The notes under the pieces: model-generated | Seen by the model: only the letters and a program-made list of their open reading frames with translations | Told to the model about the DNA's origin: nothing | The model's database searches: none | Translations under genes and position numbers: made by a program | Assembly: GCF_017744675.1 (NCBI RefSeq) | Contig: NZ_JAGIAV010000001.1 | Location: 62,001-126,000, forward strand | From: Flavobacterium sp. | GTDB lineage: Bacteria; Bacteroidota; Bacteroidia; Flavobacteriales; Flavobacteriaceae | DNA length: 64,000 nucleotides | Direction of reading: 5' to 3' | Part shown: positions 35,446-44,595 of the stretch, piece after piece | Layout of the letters: every line of letters starts with the position of its first letter | How positions within the stretch are numbered: the first letter of the stretch is position 1

Positions 35446-35483
35446 TTATTGTAAGGATCTAATACTTATTTATTGAAATATAA

Positions 35484-35837
35484 ATGGCAGAAAACAAGAA
35501 ATATAATGTCGAAGTCCGAGTTTGGATTGAAGAAGCTGAAGGAGCATTTCTTGGCATTGGAAAAATCTGGCTTCTTGAAAACATCAAGAAAACGGGATCG
35601 ATTACCAATGCTGCCAAAGAAATGAAAATGGCATACAGACAAGCTTGGCAATTGGTTGAAGAAATGAATCAACACGCAGAAAAACCATTAGTAGAAAAAT
35701 TGCTTGGCGGAAAAGGCGGAGGCGGGGCCAAATTAACCGAAGCTGGAGAAAGAGCCATTGAAGTTTTTTATGAAGTAGAAAAGCGAATTAAAGATTTTGC
35801 TAAAAAGGAAACACAAAATTTGAATTTTAACCTTTAA
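35484..35837 (+). CDS. ModE N-terminal-type winged helix regulator
   Basis: The product has 117 residues and consists only of the winged-helix part of ModE: GIGKIWLLENIKKTGSITNA, AAKEMKMAYRQAWQLVEEMN, then a wing with GGKGGGGAKLTEAG. In E. coli ModE this domain precedes two molybdate-binding domains, which are absent here. Stand-alone versions occur next to molybdate genes or alone. No molybdenum genes are in this window, so the ligand and targets are unknown. Three TACGTA motifs lie just upstream. Confidence 0.85.
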   Translation: MAENKKYNVEVRVWIEEAEGAFLGIGKIWLLENIKKTGSITNAAKEMKMAYRQAWQLVEEMNQHAEKPLVEKLLGGKGGGGAKLTEAGERAIEVFYEVEKRIKDFAKKETQNLNFNL

Positions 35838-35880
35838 CCGCAAAGCACGCAGGTTTTTCTAAACAAAAATGCTGACAAAT

Positions 35881-35931
35881 GCGAAGTTCGCAAAACTTTT
35901 TTTGATAAAGCTTTGCGAACTTCGCGTTTTT
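35881..35931 (+). terminator. Long-stem terminator after the ModE-like gene
   Basis: GCGAAGTTCGCAAA at 35881-35894 pairs perfectly with TTTGCGAACTTCGC at 35912-35925, followed by five T. Similar CTTTGCGAACTT fragments recur near 36160-36220. Confidence 0.75.
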
Positions 35932-35963
35932 ATTCATTTAAAAAAGAGCCATGGGCTCGCAAA

Positions 35964-36085
35964 ATATTGTAGCGTCGGATTTTAATCCGACCACATATTA
36001 ACCATACAATCTAAAGAACCATAGGTTCGGCGCATATAAATATGCCGATCTTAATTCAACGGATTAAAATCCGTTGCTACAATAT
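35964..36085. repeat. MITE-like composite inverted repeat (spacer 35838-36329)
   Basis: The ends ATATTGTAGC (35964-35973) and GCTACAATAT (36076-36085) are inverted repeats, each joined to a palindrome: GTCGGATTTTAATCCGAC at 35974-35991 and CAACGGATTAAAATCCGTTG at 36057-36076. Inside are further small palindromes (GAACCATAGGTTC; GGCGCATATAAATATGCC). Outside, GAGCCATGGGCTC lies at 35946-35958 and ATTCCTATGGAAT at 36091-36103. No gene is seen in this 492-base spacer. Confidence 0.75.
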
Positions 36086-36329
36086 CAAACATTCCTATGG
36101 AATTTAAACTCTAGCAGCATTTGACATTACGAAAGTAAAAAAGCAAACATTAAAATCTTTGCGAACTTTACGCTATTCTAAAGTTACAGATCTAAAAAAC
36201 CTTGCACACTTTACGGTTAAATAAAAACTTTTATTCGATAACGAATCGTACATTTATAGTATAAAAGTTTGTTATTAACTTTAAATAAAGAAATTCTTTA
36301 TTATTTTTACCACATAATTTAAGCAGACT

Positions 36330-37205
36330 ATGAGTTCTAACTTTGATAAATTTCAAAAGCGCAGGTTAATTTCCTCTTATTTTTCGGTAGTATTAAGTGT
36401 ATTCTTGGTTTTATTCCTTTTGGGAGTACTAGGTTTATTCATTATTAATTCTAAACAGTTGGCTGACGACTTTAAAGAAAAAATCGCAATGACGGTTTTC
36501 TTTAAAAATGAAGCAAACGATAGTATTATCAAAGCATTTAACACCGAACTTAAAAGAGCGCCTTTTGCTAAATCTTTCGTTTATGTAAGCAAAGAAAAAG
36601 CGGCAAAAGAACATACTGATATTATCGGAGAGGATTTCTTGACCTTTTTGGGAGAAAATCCGTTATTGAATTCGTACGACATTCACTTAAAAGCAGATTA
36701 TGTAGAAAGAGACAGTATCGTAAAAATCGAAAGCCGTTTCCGCAAAAATGCTATGATTTCAGATATTGTTTACGACAAACAATTGGTAAATCTAGTAAAT
36801 GACAATATCAGAAAAGTGAGTATGTGGATTTTAATTATCAGCGGTTTCTTAACTGTAATTGCGGTCTTATTAATCAATAGCTCGCTGCGTTTATCTATAC
36901 ATTCTAATCGTTTTATTATCAAAACCATGCAGATGGTTGGCGCTACAAAAGCATTTATCCGCAAACCGTTTGTAATGCGAAGCGTAAAACTTGGAATGCT
37001 TGGTGCTGGTTTGGCAATTATTGCGTTAATAGCACTTTTACTATATGTAGATACTAATTTCCCTGGTTTAGGAATCTTAGAAGACAAACTCTTAACCGGT
37101 TTGGTTTTGGTTGCCGTTTTCGGATTAGGCGTTTTAATTACTTGGGTAAGTACGCACTTTGCAACACAACGTTTCTTGAATTTAAGAACTGACGATCTTT
37201 ATTAA
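36330..37205 (+). CDS. ftsX: Cell division protein FtsX
   Basis: The product has 291 residues with the FtsX permease layout: one helix near residues 20-45 (SYFSVVLSVFLVLFLLGVLG), a periplasmic domain with MTVFFKNEANDS and ELKRAPFAKSFVYVSKEKA, and three C-terminal helices (WILIISGFLTVIAVLLI, LGMLGAGLAIIALIALLLYV, LVLVAVFGLGVLITWV). FtsX works with the ATPase FtsE to control peptidoglycan hydrolases at the division site. ftsE is not adjacent. It is followed by DUF3098, uppP and truB on the same strand, all envelope or housekeeping genes. Confidence 0.9.
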   Translation: MSSNFDKFQKRRLISSYFSVVLSVFLVLFLLGVLGLFIINSKQLADDFKEKIAMTVFFKNEANDSIIKAFNTELKRAPFAKSFVYVSKEKAAKEHTDIIGEDFLTFLGENPLLNSYDIHLKADYVERDSIVKIESRFRKNAMISDIVYDKQLVNLVNDNIRKVSMWILIISGFLTVIAVLLINSSLRLSIHSNRFIIKTMQMVGATKAFIRKPFVMRSVKLGMLGAGLAIIALIALLLYVDTNFPGLGILEDKLLTGLVLVAVFGLGVLITWVSTHFATQRFLNLRTDDLY

Positions 37206-37312
37206 TTTTTGATTTTAGATTGCAGACTTTAGATTTTAGATTATAAAGCCTTCGCTTTTGCCCAGGTTACAAATAAACAAACTCAGCTTTGCTGGTTTAA
37301 CAAAAGATAAAA

Positions 37313-37564
37313 ATGAAAAACAACAAAGAAGAACAACAAGTTCAAAAACAGGAATTCCTTTTTGACGGCATCAATTATAAAATTCTTTTAATCGGAATTG
37401 CGGTAATAGCACTTGGATTTATCTTAATGTCTGGTGGAGGAAGTAAAGATCCGAATGTTTTTAACGAAGATATTTTCAGCTTTAGACGCATTCGTTTAGC
37501 TCCAACAACTGTTTTAATCGGCTTCGGAATCACGATTTATTCTATATTTAAAAAATCAAAATAA
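37313..37564 (+). CDS. DUF3098 domain membrane protein
   Basis: The product has 83 residues with two helices (KILLIGIAVIALGFILMSGG; VLIGFGITIYSIF) and the conserved DPNVFNEDIFSFRRIRLAPT between them, typical of the Bacteroidetes DUF3098 family. Its function is unknown. The position between ftsX and uppP is one I recall as usual for Flavobacteriia and suggests an envelope role. Confidence 0.85.
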   Translation: MKNNKEEQQVQKQEFLFDGINYKILLIGIAVIALGFILMSGGGSKDPNVFNEDIFSFRRIRLAPTTVLIGFGITIYSIFKKSK

Positions 37565-37581
37565 ATAGATTTAAGATCATT

Positions 37582-37608
37582 TGTCACCCTGAGCGAAGTC
37601 GAAGGGCA
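37582..37608. repeat. Dispersed CCTGAGCGAAGTCGAAGG repeat
   Basis: The core CCTGAGCGAAGTCGAAGG between DUF3098 and uppP is an intergenic repeat I know to be widespread in Bacteroidetes genomes. It can fold (CCCT...AGGG with an inner CGAAGTCG). Only one copy was noticed in this window. Confidence 0.7.
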
Positions 37609-37643
37609 ATCTGAAATCTAAAATCTGAAATCTAAAATTCTAA

Positions 37644-38441
37644 ATGAACACATTACAAGCTATTGTTCTTGCCATTATTGAAGGTATTACAGAGTTTTTG
37701 CCTGTTTCTTCAACAGGTCACATGATTATCGCCTCTTCATTTTTCGGAATCGCTCACGACGATTTCACTAAACTTTTTACCATCGTAATTCAGCTTGGCG
37801 CGATACTTTCTGTTGTAATTTTATACTTCAAACGTTTCTTTCAAACTTTTGATTTTTACTTTAAACTTCTAGTTGCTTTTATTCCTGCTGTTGTTTTCGG
37901 ATTATTATTAAGTGATTTTATCGACGATTTGTTGGAGAATCCAGTCACTGTTGCCATTTCTCTTTTAATTGGAGGAATCATTTTATTGAAAGTAGACGAA
38001 TGGTTCAACAAACCAAACGATCCAGAAGTTTCAACTGAAATCACTTATGCAAAAGCGCTAAAAATTGGATTATTTCAATGTTTGGCTATGATTCCTGGAG
38101 TTTCTCGAAGCGGTGCAAGTATCGTTGGAGGTATGGCTCAAAAGCTGACTAGAACTTCTGCTGCAGAATTTTCATTTTTCTTAGCGGTTCCAACGATGTT
38201 GGGCGCAACGGCAAAAAAATGCTACGACTATTACAAAGCTGGATTCGAATTGTCTCATGACCAAGTAAACATGCTGGTTATCGGAAATATTGTTGCTTTT
38301 GCGGTCGCACTTTTGGCCATCAAAACATTCATCGGATTTTTGACTAAAAATGGATTTAAAGTTTTTGGCTACTACCGAATTATCGCAGGAATCATTTTAT
38401 TATTGATTCACTTTTTCATTCATCCGCTTACTATTATATAA
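37644..38441 (+). CDS. uppP: Undecaprenyl-diphosphatase
   Basis: The product has 265 residues with about eight membrane helices. The two catalytic motifs of the BacA/UppP family are clear: [16 protein letters not shown] near the start and [13 protein letters not shown] near residue 150. The enzyme removes a phosphate from undecaprenyl diphosphate so that the lipid carrier can be reused for peptidoglycan and other envelope polymers; loss raises bacitracin sensitivity. Its stop codon overlaps the truB start by one base (TAATG), which suggests coupled translation. Confidence 0.95.
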   Translation: MNTLQAIVLAIIEGITEFLPVSSTGHMIIASSFFGIAHDDFTKLFTIVIQLGAILSVVILYFKRFFQTFDFYFKLLVAFIPAVVFGLLLSDFIDDLLENPVTVAISLLIGGIILLKVDEWFNKPNDPEVSTEITYAKALKIGLFQCLAMIPGVSRSGASIVGGMAQKLTRTSAAEFSFFLAVPTMLGATAKKCYDYYKAGFELSHDQVNMLVIGNIVAFAVALLAIKTFIGFLTKNGFKVFGYYRIIAGIILLLIHFFIHPLTII

Positions 38442-39130
38442 TGACACCTGAAGAATATTTAGAAGGACAAGTTTTATTGATTGACAAACCTTTAAAATGG
38501 AGCTCATTTCAAGCAGTCAATAAACTAAAATACCTTTTAATTAATAAAGTCGGACTTCCTAAAAAGTTCAAAATTGGCCATGCTGGAACTTTAGATCCTT
38601 TAGCGACTGGACTTTTATTAATCTGCACAGGAAAATTTACAAAAAGAATTGCAGAACTTCAAGGTCAGGCAAAAGAATATACGGGTACATTTTATATTGG
38701 AGCCACTACTCCATCATACGATTTAGAAACTGAAATCGATCAGACTTTCCCAACCGATCACATCAATGAAGATTTGATTCATGAGACGGTAAAACAGTTT
38801 TTAGGAGAAATCGACCAAAAACCGCCTATTTTTTCTGCTATAAAAAAAGATGGCGTTCGTTTGTACGAGCATGCACGCGCAGGAGAATCTATCGAAATTG
38901 AAAGCAGAAAAACAACTATTCACGAATTTGAAATTACAAGAATTGAATTGCCAGAAGTAGATTTTAGAGTGGTTTGTTCTAAAGGAACTTACATTCGTTC
39001 TCTAGCTTACGATTTTGGAAAAGCAATGAATTCTGGTTCGCATTTAACCGTTTTGCGCCGAACTAAAATTGGCGATTACGATGTAAAAAATGCAATCGAT
39101 ATTACTCTGTTTGAAGAAAGCTTTAAATAA
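38441..39130 (+). CDS. truB: tRNA pseudouridine-55 synthase
   Basis: The product has 229 residues. The catalytic Asp lies in KIGHAGTLDPLATGLLLICT, and the typical motifs DKPLKWSSFQAVNKL and VVCSKGTYIRSLAYDFG are present. TruB makes pseudouridine at position 55 of most tRNAs. The protein is shorter than the E. coli enzyme, since it lacks the C-terminal PUA domain, which is common in this phylum. The start overlaps the uppP stop. Confidence 0.95.
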   Translation: MTPEEYLEGQVLLIDKPLKWSSFQAVNKLKYLLINKVGLPKKFKIGHAGTLDPLATGLLLICTGKFTKRIAELQGQAKEYTGTFYIGATTPSYDLETEIDQTFPTDHINEDLIHETVKQFLGEIDQKPPIFSAIKKDGVRLYEHARAGESIEIESRKTTIHEFEITRIELPEVDFRVVCSKGTYIRSLAYDFGKAMNSGSHLTVLRRTKIGDYDVKNAIDITLFEESFK

Positions 39131-39134
39131 CAAA

Positions 39135-39174
39135 ATAAAAAAAAGCACATTACATTGTTGAAAAAGTAATGTGC
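39135..39174 (-). terminator. Minus-strand terminator following a 25-codon reading frame
   Basis: On the minus strand GCACATTAC (39174-39166) pairs with GTAATGTGC (39153-39145) and is followed by eight T. Reading on the plus strand there is no T run, so it serves a minus-strand transcript. The only candidate upstream is the short frame at 39219-39296. Confidence 0.75.
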
Positions 39175-39218
39175 CAAAGCTCTTAAGAAAAGTAATTTTA
39201 CTCCATACTCATCTTGAT

Positions 39219-39296
39219 TTAATAGTGAGGCACATTTTTCCCTCCAAACAAAAACTTAGAAAAGAAATCATAAAATCTTTCGAATAACTTTTTCAT
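39219..39296 (-). CDS. Candidate small protein of 25 residues
   Basis: An ATG at 39296 opens a frame of 25 codons, beginning MKKLFERFYDFFSK and ending FGGKNVPHY. The front half is rich in Phe and Lys and could be an amphipathic helix. Support is indirect: it has a codon pattern like its neighbours, an ATG followed by AAA AAG, and a good terminator 45 bases after the stop on the same strand, in a spacer with no other gene. It could also be the coding part of a small RNA. No family is recognised. Confidence 0.45.
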   Translation of the reverse strand: MKKLFERFYDFFSKFLFGGKNVPHY

Positions 39297-39469
39297 AATA
39301 GTGTATTTTTTAATTGTGAAACATTAAATAAACACCAATAAAAAGAGTAAATCAGAAAGTTATAATAGAAGTGGGTTAACATCACTAAGTTACAAAATTC
39401 TTTTGAAGTCGAAAAGACTTTAAGACAATTTTATTAACAAATCACCTGTTTATCAACACATTAATCCGA

Positions 39470-40087
39470 TTAAAGGCGATTATACTTAATATTTTCCATA
39501 ATTTCGACCAATTCTTCCTGAACCGAAATTCCTTTATCTGCCAAATACCATAACTGCAGGTCGGTTTTTATTTTTTCATCGATAGCGCCAACCTCTCTTT
39601 TATGTTTATCCATTAATTCGGTCGCTCCTTTTGGTCTTGGTCCCCAATCGGCACGTACAATTCCAGCTTCTTTACAAATAACGATTATTTTAGGAATTGC
39701 TCTTCCGCCGTTGGTCAAATAATGGCTCATTAAATCGTCGTTTTCGTCGCGCAACGCAATTCTTAAGTCGATTTTCTTATGAGATGCCAAAGCCATTTTA
39801 TTTAAAATGGGAAGAATCTGTGCTGCATCTCCACACCAGCCTTCCGAAAGTACCAGCCAGATATAATGATTATCTAAATTTTGGAGTTTATCTGCAACAG
39901 CTTCTGAAATAGTTATCGTTTTCTCGAGCCTATTCATTCTCGCTTCATTCAATCTCGAATAATTGGTAAGACTTTCAGATTGTTCATTTCCTGTTGATTT
40001 TCCCTCAGTCAATAAATCAGTTACTAATTTTCTATATTCAGCATAAGAATGGCTATTGAATAATGCTTTGGCTACGATGCTTTTCAT
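39470..40087 (-). CDS. Thioredoxin-fold protein with a CGDA active-site variant
   Basis: The product has 205 residues from the ATG at 40087; an in-frame start at 40111 would be inside the likely promoter. The segment HYIWLVLSEGWCGDAAQILP replaces the thioredoxin Cys-x-x-Cys with Cys-Gly-Asp-Ala, leaving a single Cys. Later parts (RAIPKIIVICKEAG with a cis-Pro-like site, ADWGPRPKGA) match the uncharacterised thioredoxin family common in Bacteroidetes. With one Cys it cannot act as a normal disulfide reductase. It appears monocistronic. Confidence 0.8.
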   Translation of the reverse strand: MKSIVAKALFNSHSYAEYRKLVTDLLTEGKSTGNEQSESLTNYSRLNEARMNRLEKTITISEAVADKLQNLDNHYIWLVLSEGWCGDAAQILPILNKMALASHKKIDLRIALRDENDDLMSHYLTNGGRAIPKIIVICKEAGIVRADWGPRPKGATELMDKHKREVGAIDEKIKTDLQLWYLADKGISVQEELVEIMENIKYNRL

Positions 40088-40251
40088 ATTTGTTTCATTT
40101 TTAGGATACAATAAAAATACGAATTTTAGAAAAACTGCGAAATGACATTTATCAGATTTAAAATTAAATAGCCAAAAAGCCGTTTTAAAGCTTAAATGGC
40201 ATCAAGAATTAATTTTTTGCAAACATTATTTTTAAAAATCAGAATATGTCT

Positions 40252-40259
40252 ATATTTGC
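40252..40259 (+). promoter_or_regulatory. -7 promoter element of pyrH
   Basis: TATATTTG matches TAnnTTTG exactly, 21 bases before the ATG at 40281. Confidence 0.55.
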
Positions 40260-40280
40260 ACAAATTAACGCAACACACAC

Positions 40281-40988
40281 ATGAAATATAAAAGAATTCT
40301 TCTAAAACTTAGCGGCGAAGCCCTAATGGGTGATTTACAATACGGTATTGACCCGAAAAGATTAGGCGAATATGCAGATGAAATCAAGCAGATTCACGAC
40401 AAAGGAGTAGAAATTGCTATTGTTATTGGAGGAGGAAATATTTTTAGAGGCGTTGCCGGAGCAAGCTCAGGAATGGACAGAGTGCAAGGTGACTATATGG
40501 GAATGCTTGCTACTGTTATTAACGGAATGGCTTTGCAAGGCGCTCTTGAAGATAAAGGAATGAAAACGCGTCTGCAGACGGCTTTGAAAATGGAATCTAT
40601 TGCAGAACCTTATATTAAAAGAAGAGCTGACCGCCACCTTGAAAAAGGTAGAATTGTAATTTTTGGTGCCGGAACTGGAAATCCATATTTTACAACTGAT
40701 ACGGCAGCCGTTTTAAGAGGTATCGAAATCAATGCAGATGTTATCCTTAAAGGAACTCGCGTTGATGGTGTTTACGATTCTGATCCAGAGAAAAATGCTG
40801 CTGCAGTGAAATTTGATTTTATCTCGTTTGACGATGTAATCAAAAAAGGCCTAAACGTAATGGATACCACTGCATTTACATTAAGCCAAGAAAACAAATT
40901 GCCAATCGTAGTTTTTGATATGAATAAAATTGGAAACCTTTTGAAAATCTGCGCAGGCGAAAACATTGGAACTGTAGTAAATATCTAG
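40281..40988 (+). CDS. pyrH: Uridylate kinase
   Basis: The product has 235 residues, the usual length. The amino-acid-kinase fold is shown by [40 protein letters not shown], and [20 protein letters not shown]. PyrH phosphorylates UMP to UDP, the step that feeds RNA, DNA and sugar-nucleotide synthesis. It is followed by frr in the same direction, an order conserved in most bacteria. Confidence 0.97.
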   Translation: MKYKRILLKLSGEALMGDLQYGIDPKRLGEYADEIKQIHDKGVEIAIVIGGGNIFRGVAGASSGMDRVQGDYMGMLATVINGMALQGALEDKGMKTRLQTALKMESIAEPYIKRRADRHLEKGRIVIFGAGTGNPYFTTDTAAVLRGIEINADVILKGTRVDGVYDSDPEKNAAAVKFDFISFDDVIKKGLNVMDTTAFTLSQENKLPIVVFDMNKIGNLLKICAGENIGTVVNI

Positions 40989-41134
40989 ACTAGCTTAGAT
41001 TGTTAGAATTTTAAAATTTCTTTACAATCCATTAAGACAATCTAAAAACAAAATAATATTAGTTAGTAAATTAGAAGAAATCATTTTTAAAGTCTAAAAA
41101 TCTAATCTTCTAAGAATCTAAAAATCTAAACAAA

Positions 41135-41698
41135 ATGACTGAAGAAATAGACTTTATTTTAGAAAGTACTGAGGAATCAATGAACGGTACTATTGCACAC
41201 TTAGAGAAAGAATTTCTTAACATTCGTGCAGGGAAAGCTTCTCCAGCTATGCTTGGAGGTGTTTTTGTAGATTATTACGGATCTGCAACACCGCTTTCTC
41301 AAGTATCTAAAATCAGTGTTCCAGATGCTAGAACAATTACATTACAGCCATTTGAAAAAAATATGCTGCAAGCAATTGAAAAAGCAATCTTGATTGCCAA
41401 CATTGGTTTTAACCCAATGAATAATGGTGATATGGTAATTATTAGCGTACCGCCATTAACAGAAGAGCGTCGCCGCGATTTAGCAAAACAAGCAAAATCT
41501 GAGGCAGAAGATGCTAAAATTGGTATTCGTAATTCTCGTAAAGATGCTAATACTGACATCAAAAAATTAGAAAAAGAAGGAACTTCAGAAGATATCTGTA
41601 AATCTGCAGAAGAAGAAGTTCAAAACTTAACCAACTCTTACATCAAAAAAATCGATGAGTTATTGGCTGCAAAAGAAGCCGAAATCATGAAGGTGTAA
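41135..41698 (+). CDS. frr: Ribosome recycling factor
   Basis: The product has 187 residues. Typical segments are LEKEFLNIRAGKASPAMLGG, VSKISVPDARTITLQPFEK and VPPLTEERRRDLAKQAKSEA. The protein releases ribosomes from mRNA after termination, together with EF-G. The 146-base spacer after pyrH has ATCTAAAAATCTAA-type repeats. A terminator follows at 41721-41758. Confidence 0.97.
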   Translation: MTEEIDFILESTEESMNGTIAHLEKEFLNIRAGKASPAMLGGVFVDYYGSATPLSQVSKISVPDARTITLQPFEKNMLQAIEKAILIANIGFNPMNNGDMVIISVPPLTEERRRDLAKQAKSEAEDAKIGIRNSRKDANTDIKKLEKEGTSEDICKSAEEEVQNLTNSYIKKIDELLAAKEAEIMKV

Positions 41699-41720
41699 CC
41701 TGAGATTGAAATAAAATAAA

Positions 41721-41758
41721 AAATCCGTTTGGTTTATTGTACTAGACGGATTTTTTTA
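41721..41758 (+). terminator. Intrinsic terminator after frr
   Basis: AAATCCGT and ACGGATTT form a perfect 8-base stem, followed by a T run; the loop is 17 bases. Confidence 0.75.
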
Positions 41759-41762
41759 TTGC

Positions 41763-41770
41763 TATTTTTG
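41763..41770 (+). promoter_or_regulatory. -7 promoter element of the DUF5686 gene
   Basis: TATTTTTG matches TAnnTTTG exactly; the ATG is at 41818. Confidence 0.5.
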
Positions 41771-41817
41771 CATACGAAAATTAAATCCTTTTCGTTTTTG
41801 AAACTATATCACTCAGT

Positions 41818-44313
41818 ATGAAGCTATTTTGTTTTTTGACTTTGTTTTTTACGCTTTCCCTTCAGGCGCAAATTCAAATAAACGGAATCGTAACCGATTC
41901 AAACAACAAACCTCTTCCGTTTGCCACCATTACCACCTCAGAAAACAATAATACCATTACAGATGTTGATGGAAAATTTATTTTTAAAATTAGCAGTTCT
42001 GCTACATCATTAACTGTTTCTTACATCGGTTTCCAGGCTAAAACAATTGCTTTAATCAATAACAAAACATTTTATTCTGTAGCGCTTTTACAGCAAACTG
42101 ATAATTTAAAAGAAGTTGTTGTTTCTAATGAAAACCCTGCCTTAACCATAATTAAAAAAGTTATCGCAAATAAATCGGCAAACGATCCGCAGAAAAAGCT
42201 CAATAATTTTGAATACAAAACCTATAACAAACTTATTGTAACTGCCAATCCTGATTCGATTGACGGACGCATCGACACTTCGGCGGCGTATAAAGATTTA
42301 AACAAAAGAATCATTAATATCGATTCTTCCGATTATAAGTTTAAAGAAATTGTAAGCAAACAACACTTGTTTCAGACTGAGAAAGTTTCTCAATATCAGT
42401 TTGGAAATAACAAGCTAAAAGAAACCGTTTTGGGAACAAAAATTGCGGGTTTCAAACAGCCAATTTATGAAGTTTTAGCTTTTAATCTTCAATCTATTTC
42501 AATTTACGATCCTAAATACGAATTGTTTGAAACCAAATACGAAAACCCAATTTCTAAAAATGCTCCTTCAAGCTACAATTACAAGCTGTTAGATACCGTA
42601 AGCATTAAAGGTCGTGACGCTTATATGATTTATTTTAAAAACAAATCAAAACACAGGGCTTCTGGGTTGGAAGGAGTTTTATATATCGATAAAGAAAATT
42701 TTGCTGTCGCGAAAGCCGTAATGCGAATTAAAGGTGTTCTGGACATTAGCGGCATTCATGAATTTGAATATATTCCGAAAGAAAAAATATGGTTTCAGAG
42801 CAATACTACTTTTAAAATCGTAAAAGGAAAAAATGATGATGATATTCGAATTTTGGGCGGAACGATTCAGTTTGACGGAGATGTTGAGGAGAATTTCGAA
42901 CGCAGAAAAAAAGTCGCTTCAGATTTTACCTATCTGCTTTCCGAAAGTAATAGTTTTGACATTCGGGTAAACACCAATACTCCTATAAAAAACCCTTCGC
43001 TTTATATCGAAATTAAAGACGATGCGGCGAAAAAACCCGAAAGTTTCTGGGAAGCTTATCGAAAGGAAAATCTTGATTTAAAAAGCCAAAAAACCTATTT
43101 ATTGTTGGATAGCCTTTCTATTCGAAATCGTATTGAAAAACGTTTAGGAATTGGCCGAAAAATCATTAATGGTTTCTACCCAATTGGCCCGATTGACTTA
43201 GATTTAAAAAAAATAATCAGTTACAATAATTACGAAGGTTTTCGTCTTGGCGTTGGCGGAATTACAAATGACCGCCTGTCTAAAAATTTCCGTCTTGAAG
43301 GCTACACCGCTTACGGAACAAAAGATGGGGTTTTTAAATACAGTGCTGGTGGAGGCGTCTTGTTAGACAAACATACCAATACTTGGTTTAATGGCTATTA
43401 TACTGACGATGTACGAGAAATTGCGAGTACTGTTTTTTCTGTTGATAAACGCGTTTTCAAAATTTACGATCCGCGTCCGATAAACATTAGCACTTTTTAT
43501 GAATACAAAGGTTGGCGCGCTAATGTTCAGAGCAAATTAATTCCGAAAACCGAAGCTATTTTGGAACTTTCACGAAATTACATTGAGCCAAAATTTGATT
43601 ATCTTTTTAATCTAGACGGAAAATTGTATTCGAATTATATCATGACCACGGCAATGCTTTCTATTGTTTGGGCACCTTTCAGCAATTACATGCAAACTCC
43701 AACAGGAAGAAATGAAAGCGATAAAAAGTTTCCGAGGTTTACTTTTCAATATACGCAGTCATTGCCGAATGTTTTTGATAATGATTTTACTTTTAGCAAA
43801 ATAGATTTTAAAGCCGAATATGAAAAACAATATCTAAACCGCCAGAAAACAAGTTTGCTTTTACAGGGAGGTTTGGCAATGGGAGACGTCCCAATTACAC
43901 ATTTGTACAACACAGCGCCTAATAATTTAACAAAGGAAACTGTCTTTCAGCGTATTACTTTTGCAGGAAGAAATGCTTTTGAAACCATGTTTTTTAATGA
44001 ATTCTTCTCAAGCCAATACGTAATGTTTCAAATTAAACATGGTTTTGACCGAATTAGAATCATGAGAAAAGTTCGCCCATCATTGGTTTTAGTAACTAGA
44101 ATGGCTTGGGGAAGCATGGAAAATCCAGAACAGCATGTTGGCCCGGCATACAAAACTTTAGATAAAGGTTACTTTGAATCAGGAATAGAACTAAATCGAA
44201 TTTTTAAAGGTTTCGGTTTAGGCGGATTTTACAGATATGGACCAAATCAGTTAACGAGGTTTGAAGACAATATCGCGGTTAAGATTTCTTATATGCTTGA
44301 TTTGGGATTATAA
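41818..44313 (+). CDS. DUF5686 outer-membrane protein with carboxypeptidase-like N-terminal domain
   Basis: The product has 831 residues. A signal peptide (MKLFCFLTLFFTLSLQAQ) is followed by a carboxypeptidase regulatory-like domain at about 20-105 (GIVTDSNNKPLPFATITTSE, TDVDGKFIFKISSSATSLTV). The rest (IIKKVIANKSANDPQKKLNN, a barrel-like region and a final strand ISYMLDLGL) matches the DUF5686 family of Bacteroidetes outer-membrane proteins. There is no TonB plug. The function is unknown. Confidence 0.85.
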   Translation: MKLFCFLTLFFTLSLQAQIQINGIVTDSNNKPLPFATITTSENNNTITDVDGKFIFKISSSATSLTVSYIGFQAKTIALINNKTFYSVALLQQTDNLKEVVVSNENPALTIIKKVIANKSANDPQKKLNNFEYKTYNKLIVTANPDSIDGRIDTSAAYKDLNKRIINIDSSDYKFKEIVSKQHLFQTEKVSQYQFGNNKLKETVLGTKIAGFKQPIYEVLAFNLQSISIYDPKYELFETKYENPISKNAPSSYNYKLLDTVSIKGRDAYMIYFKNKSKHRASGLEGVLYIDKENFAVAKAVMRIKGVLDISGIHEFEYIPKEKIWFQSNTTFKIVKGKNDDDIRILGGTIQFDGDVEENFERRKKVASDFTYLLSESNSFDIRVNTNTPIKNPSLYIEIKDDAAKKPESFWEAYRKENLDLKSQKTYLLLDSLSIRNRIEKRLGIGRKIINGFYPIGPIDLDLKKIISYNNYEGFRLGVGGITNDRLSKNFRLEGYTAYGTKDGVFKYSAGGGVLLDKHTNTWFNGYYTDDVREIASTVFSVDKRVFKIYDPRPINISTFYEYKGWRANVQSKLIPKTEAILELSRNYIEPKFDYLFNLDGKLYSNYIMTTAMLSIVWAPFSNYMQTPTGRNESDKKFPRFTFQYTQSLPNVFDNDFTFSKIDFKAEYEKQYLNRQKTSLLLQGGLAMGDVPITHLYNTAPNNLTKETVFQRITFAGRNAFETMFFNEFFSSQYVMFQIKHGFDRIRIMRKVRPSLVLVTRMAWGSMENPEQHVGPAYKTLDKGYFESGIELNRIFKGFGLGGFYRYGPNQLTRFEDNIAVKISYMLDLGL

Positions 44314-44379
44314 AAGTTAAATTCCAAATTTTTAAAATTCCAAATTCCAATCTTAAAGACTGGGAAATTTCTTTTTTCC

Positions 44380-44529
44380 GCCACGAATTCACGAATTTTA
44401 ATGATTTTTTTGCGCGGTTCTTGTCCAATAAATTGCACAAATTCAGGGAGATTAACTTTGTGAAAATTCATGAAATTCATCAGTGAAATTTTCGCCTAGT
44501 TTAAGCAGATAAATTCGTGAATTCGTGGC
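44380..44529. repeat. Inverted repeat of the GCCACGAATTCACGAATT family (spacer 44314-44595)
   Basis: GCCACGAATTCACGAATT at the left and AATTCGTGAATTCGTGGC at the right, about 115 bases apart, with outer AATTCCAAATTCCAATC / GGTTTGGAATTTGGGA flanks. It lies between convergent genes. Confidence 0.85.
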
Positions 44530-44595
44530 AAAAAAAATCCCAACTTCCAATAAGGTTTGGAATTTGGGATTTTAAAATTTTGGAATTTAAAAACT

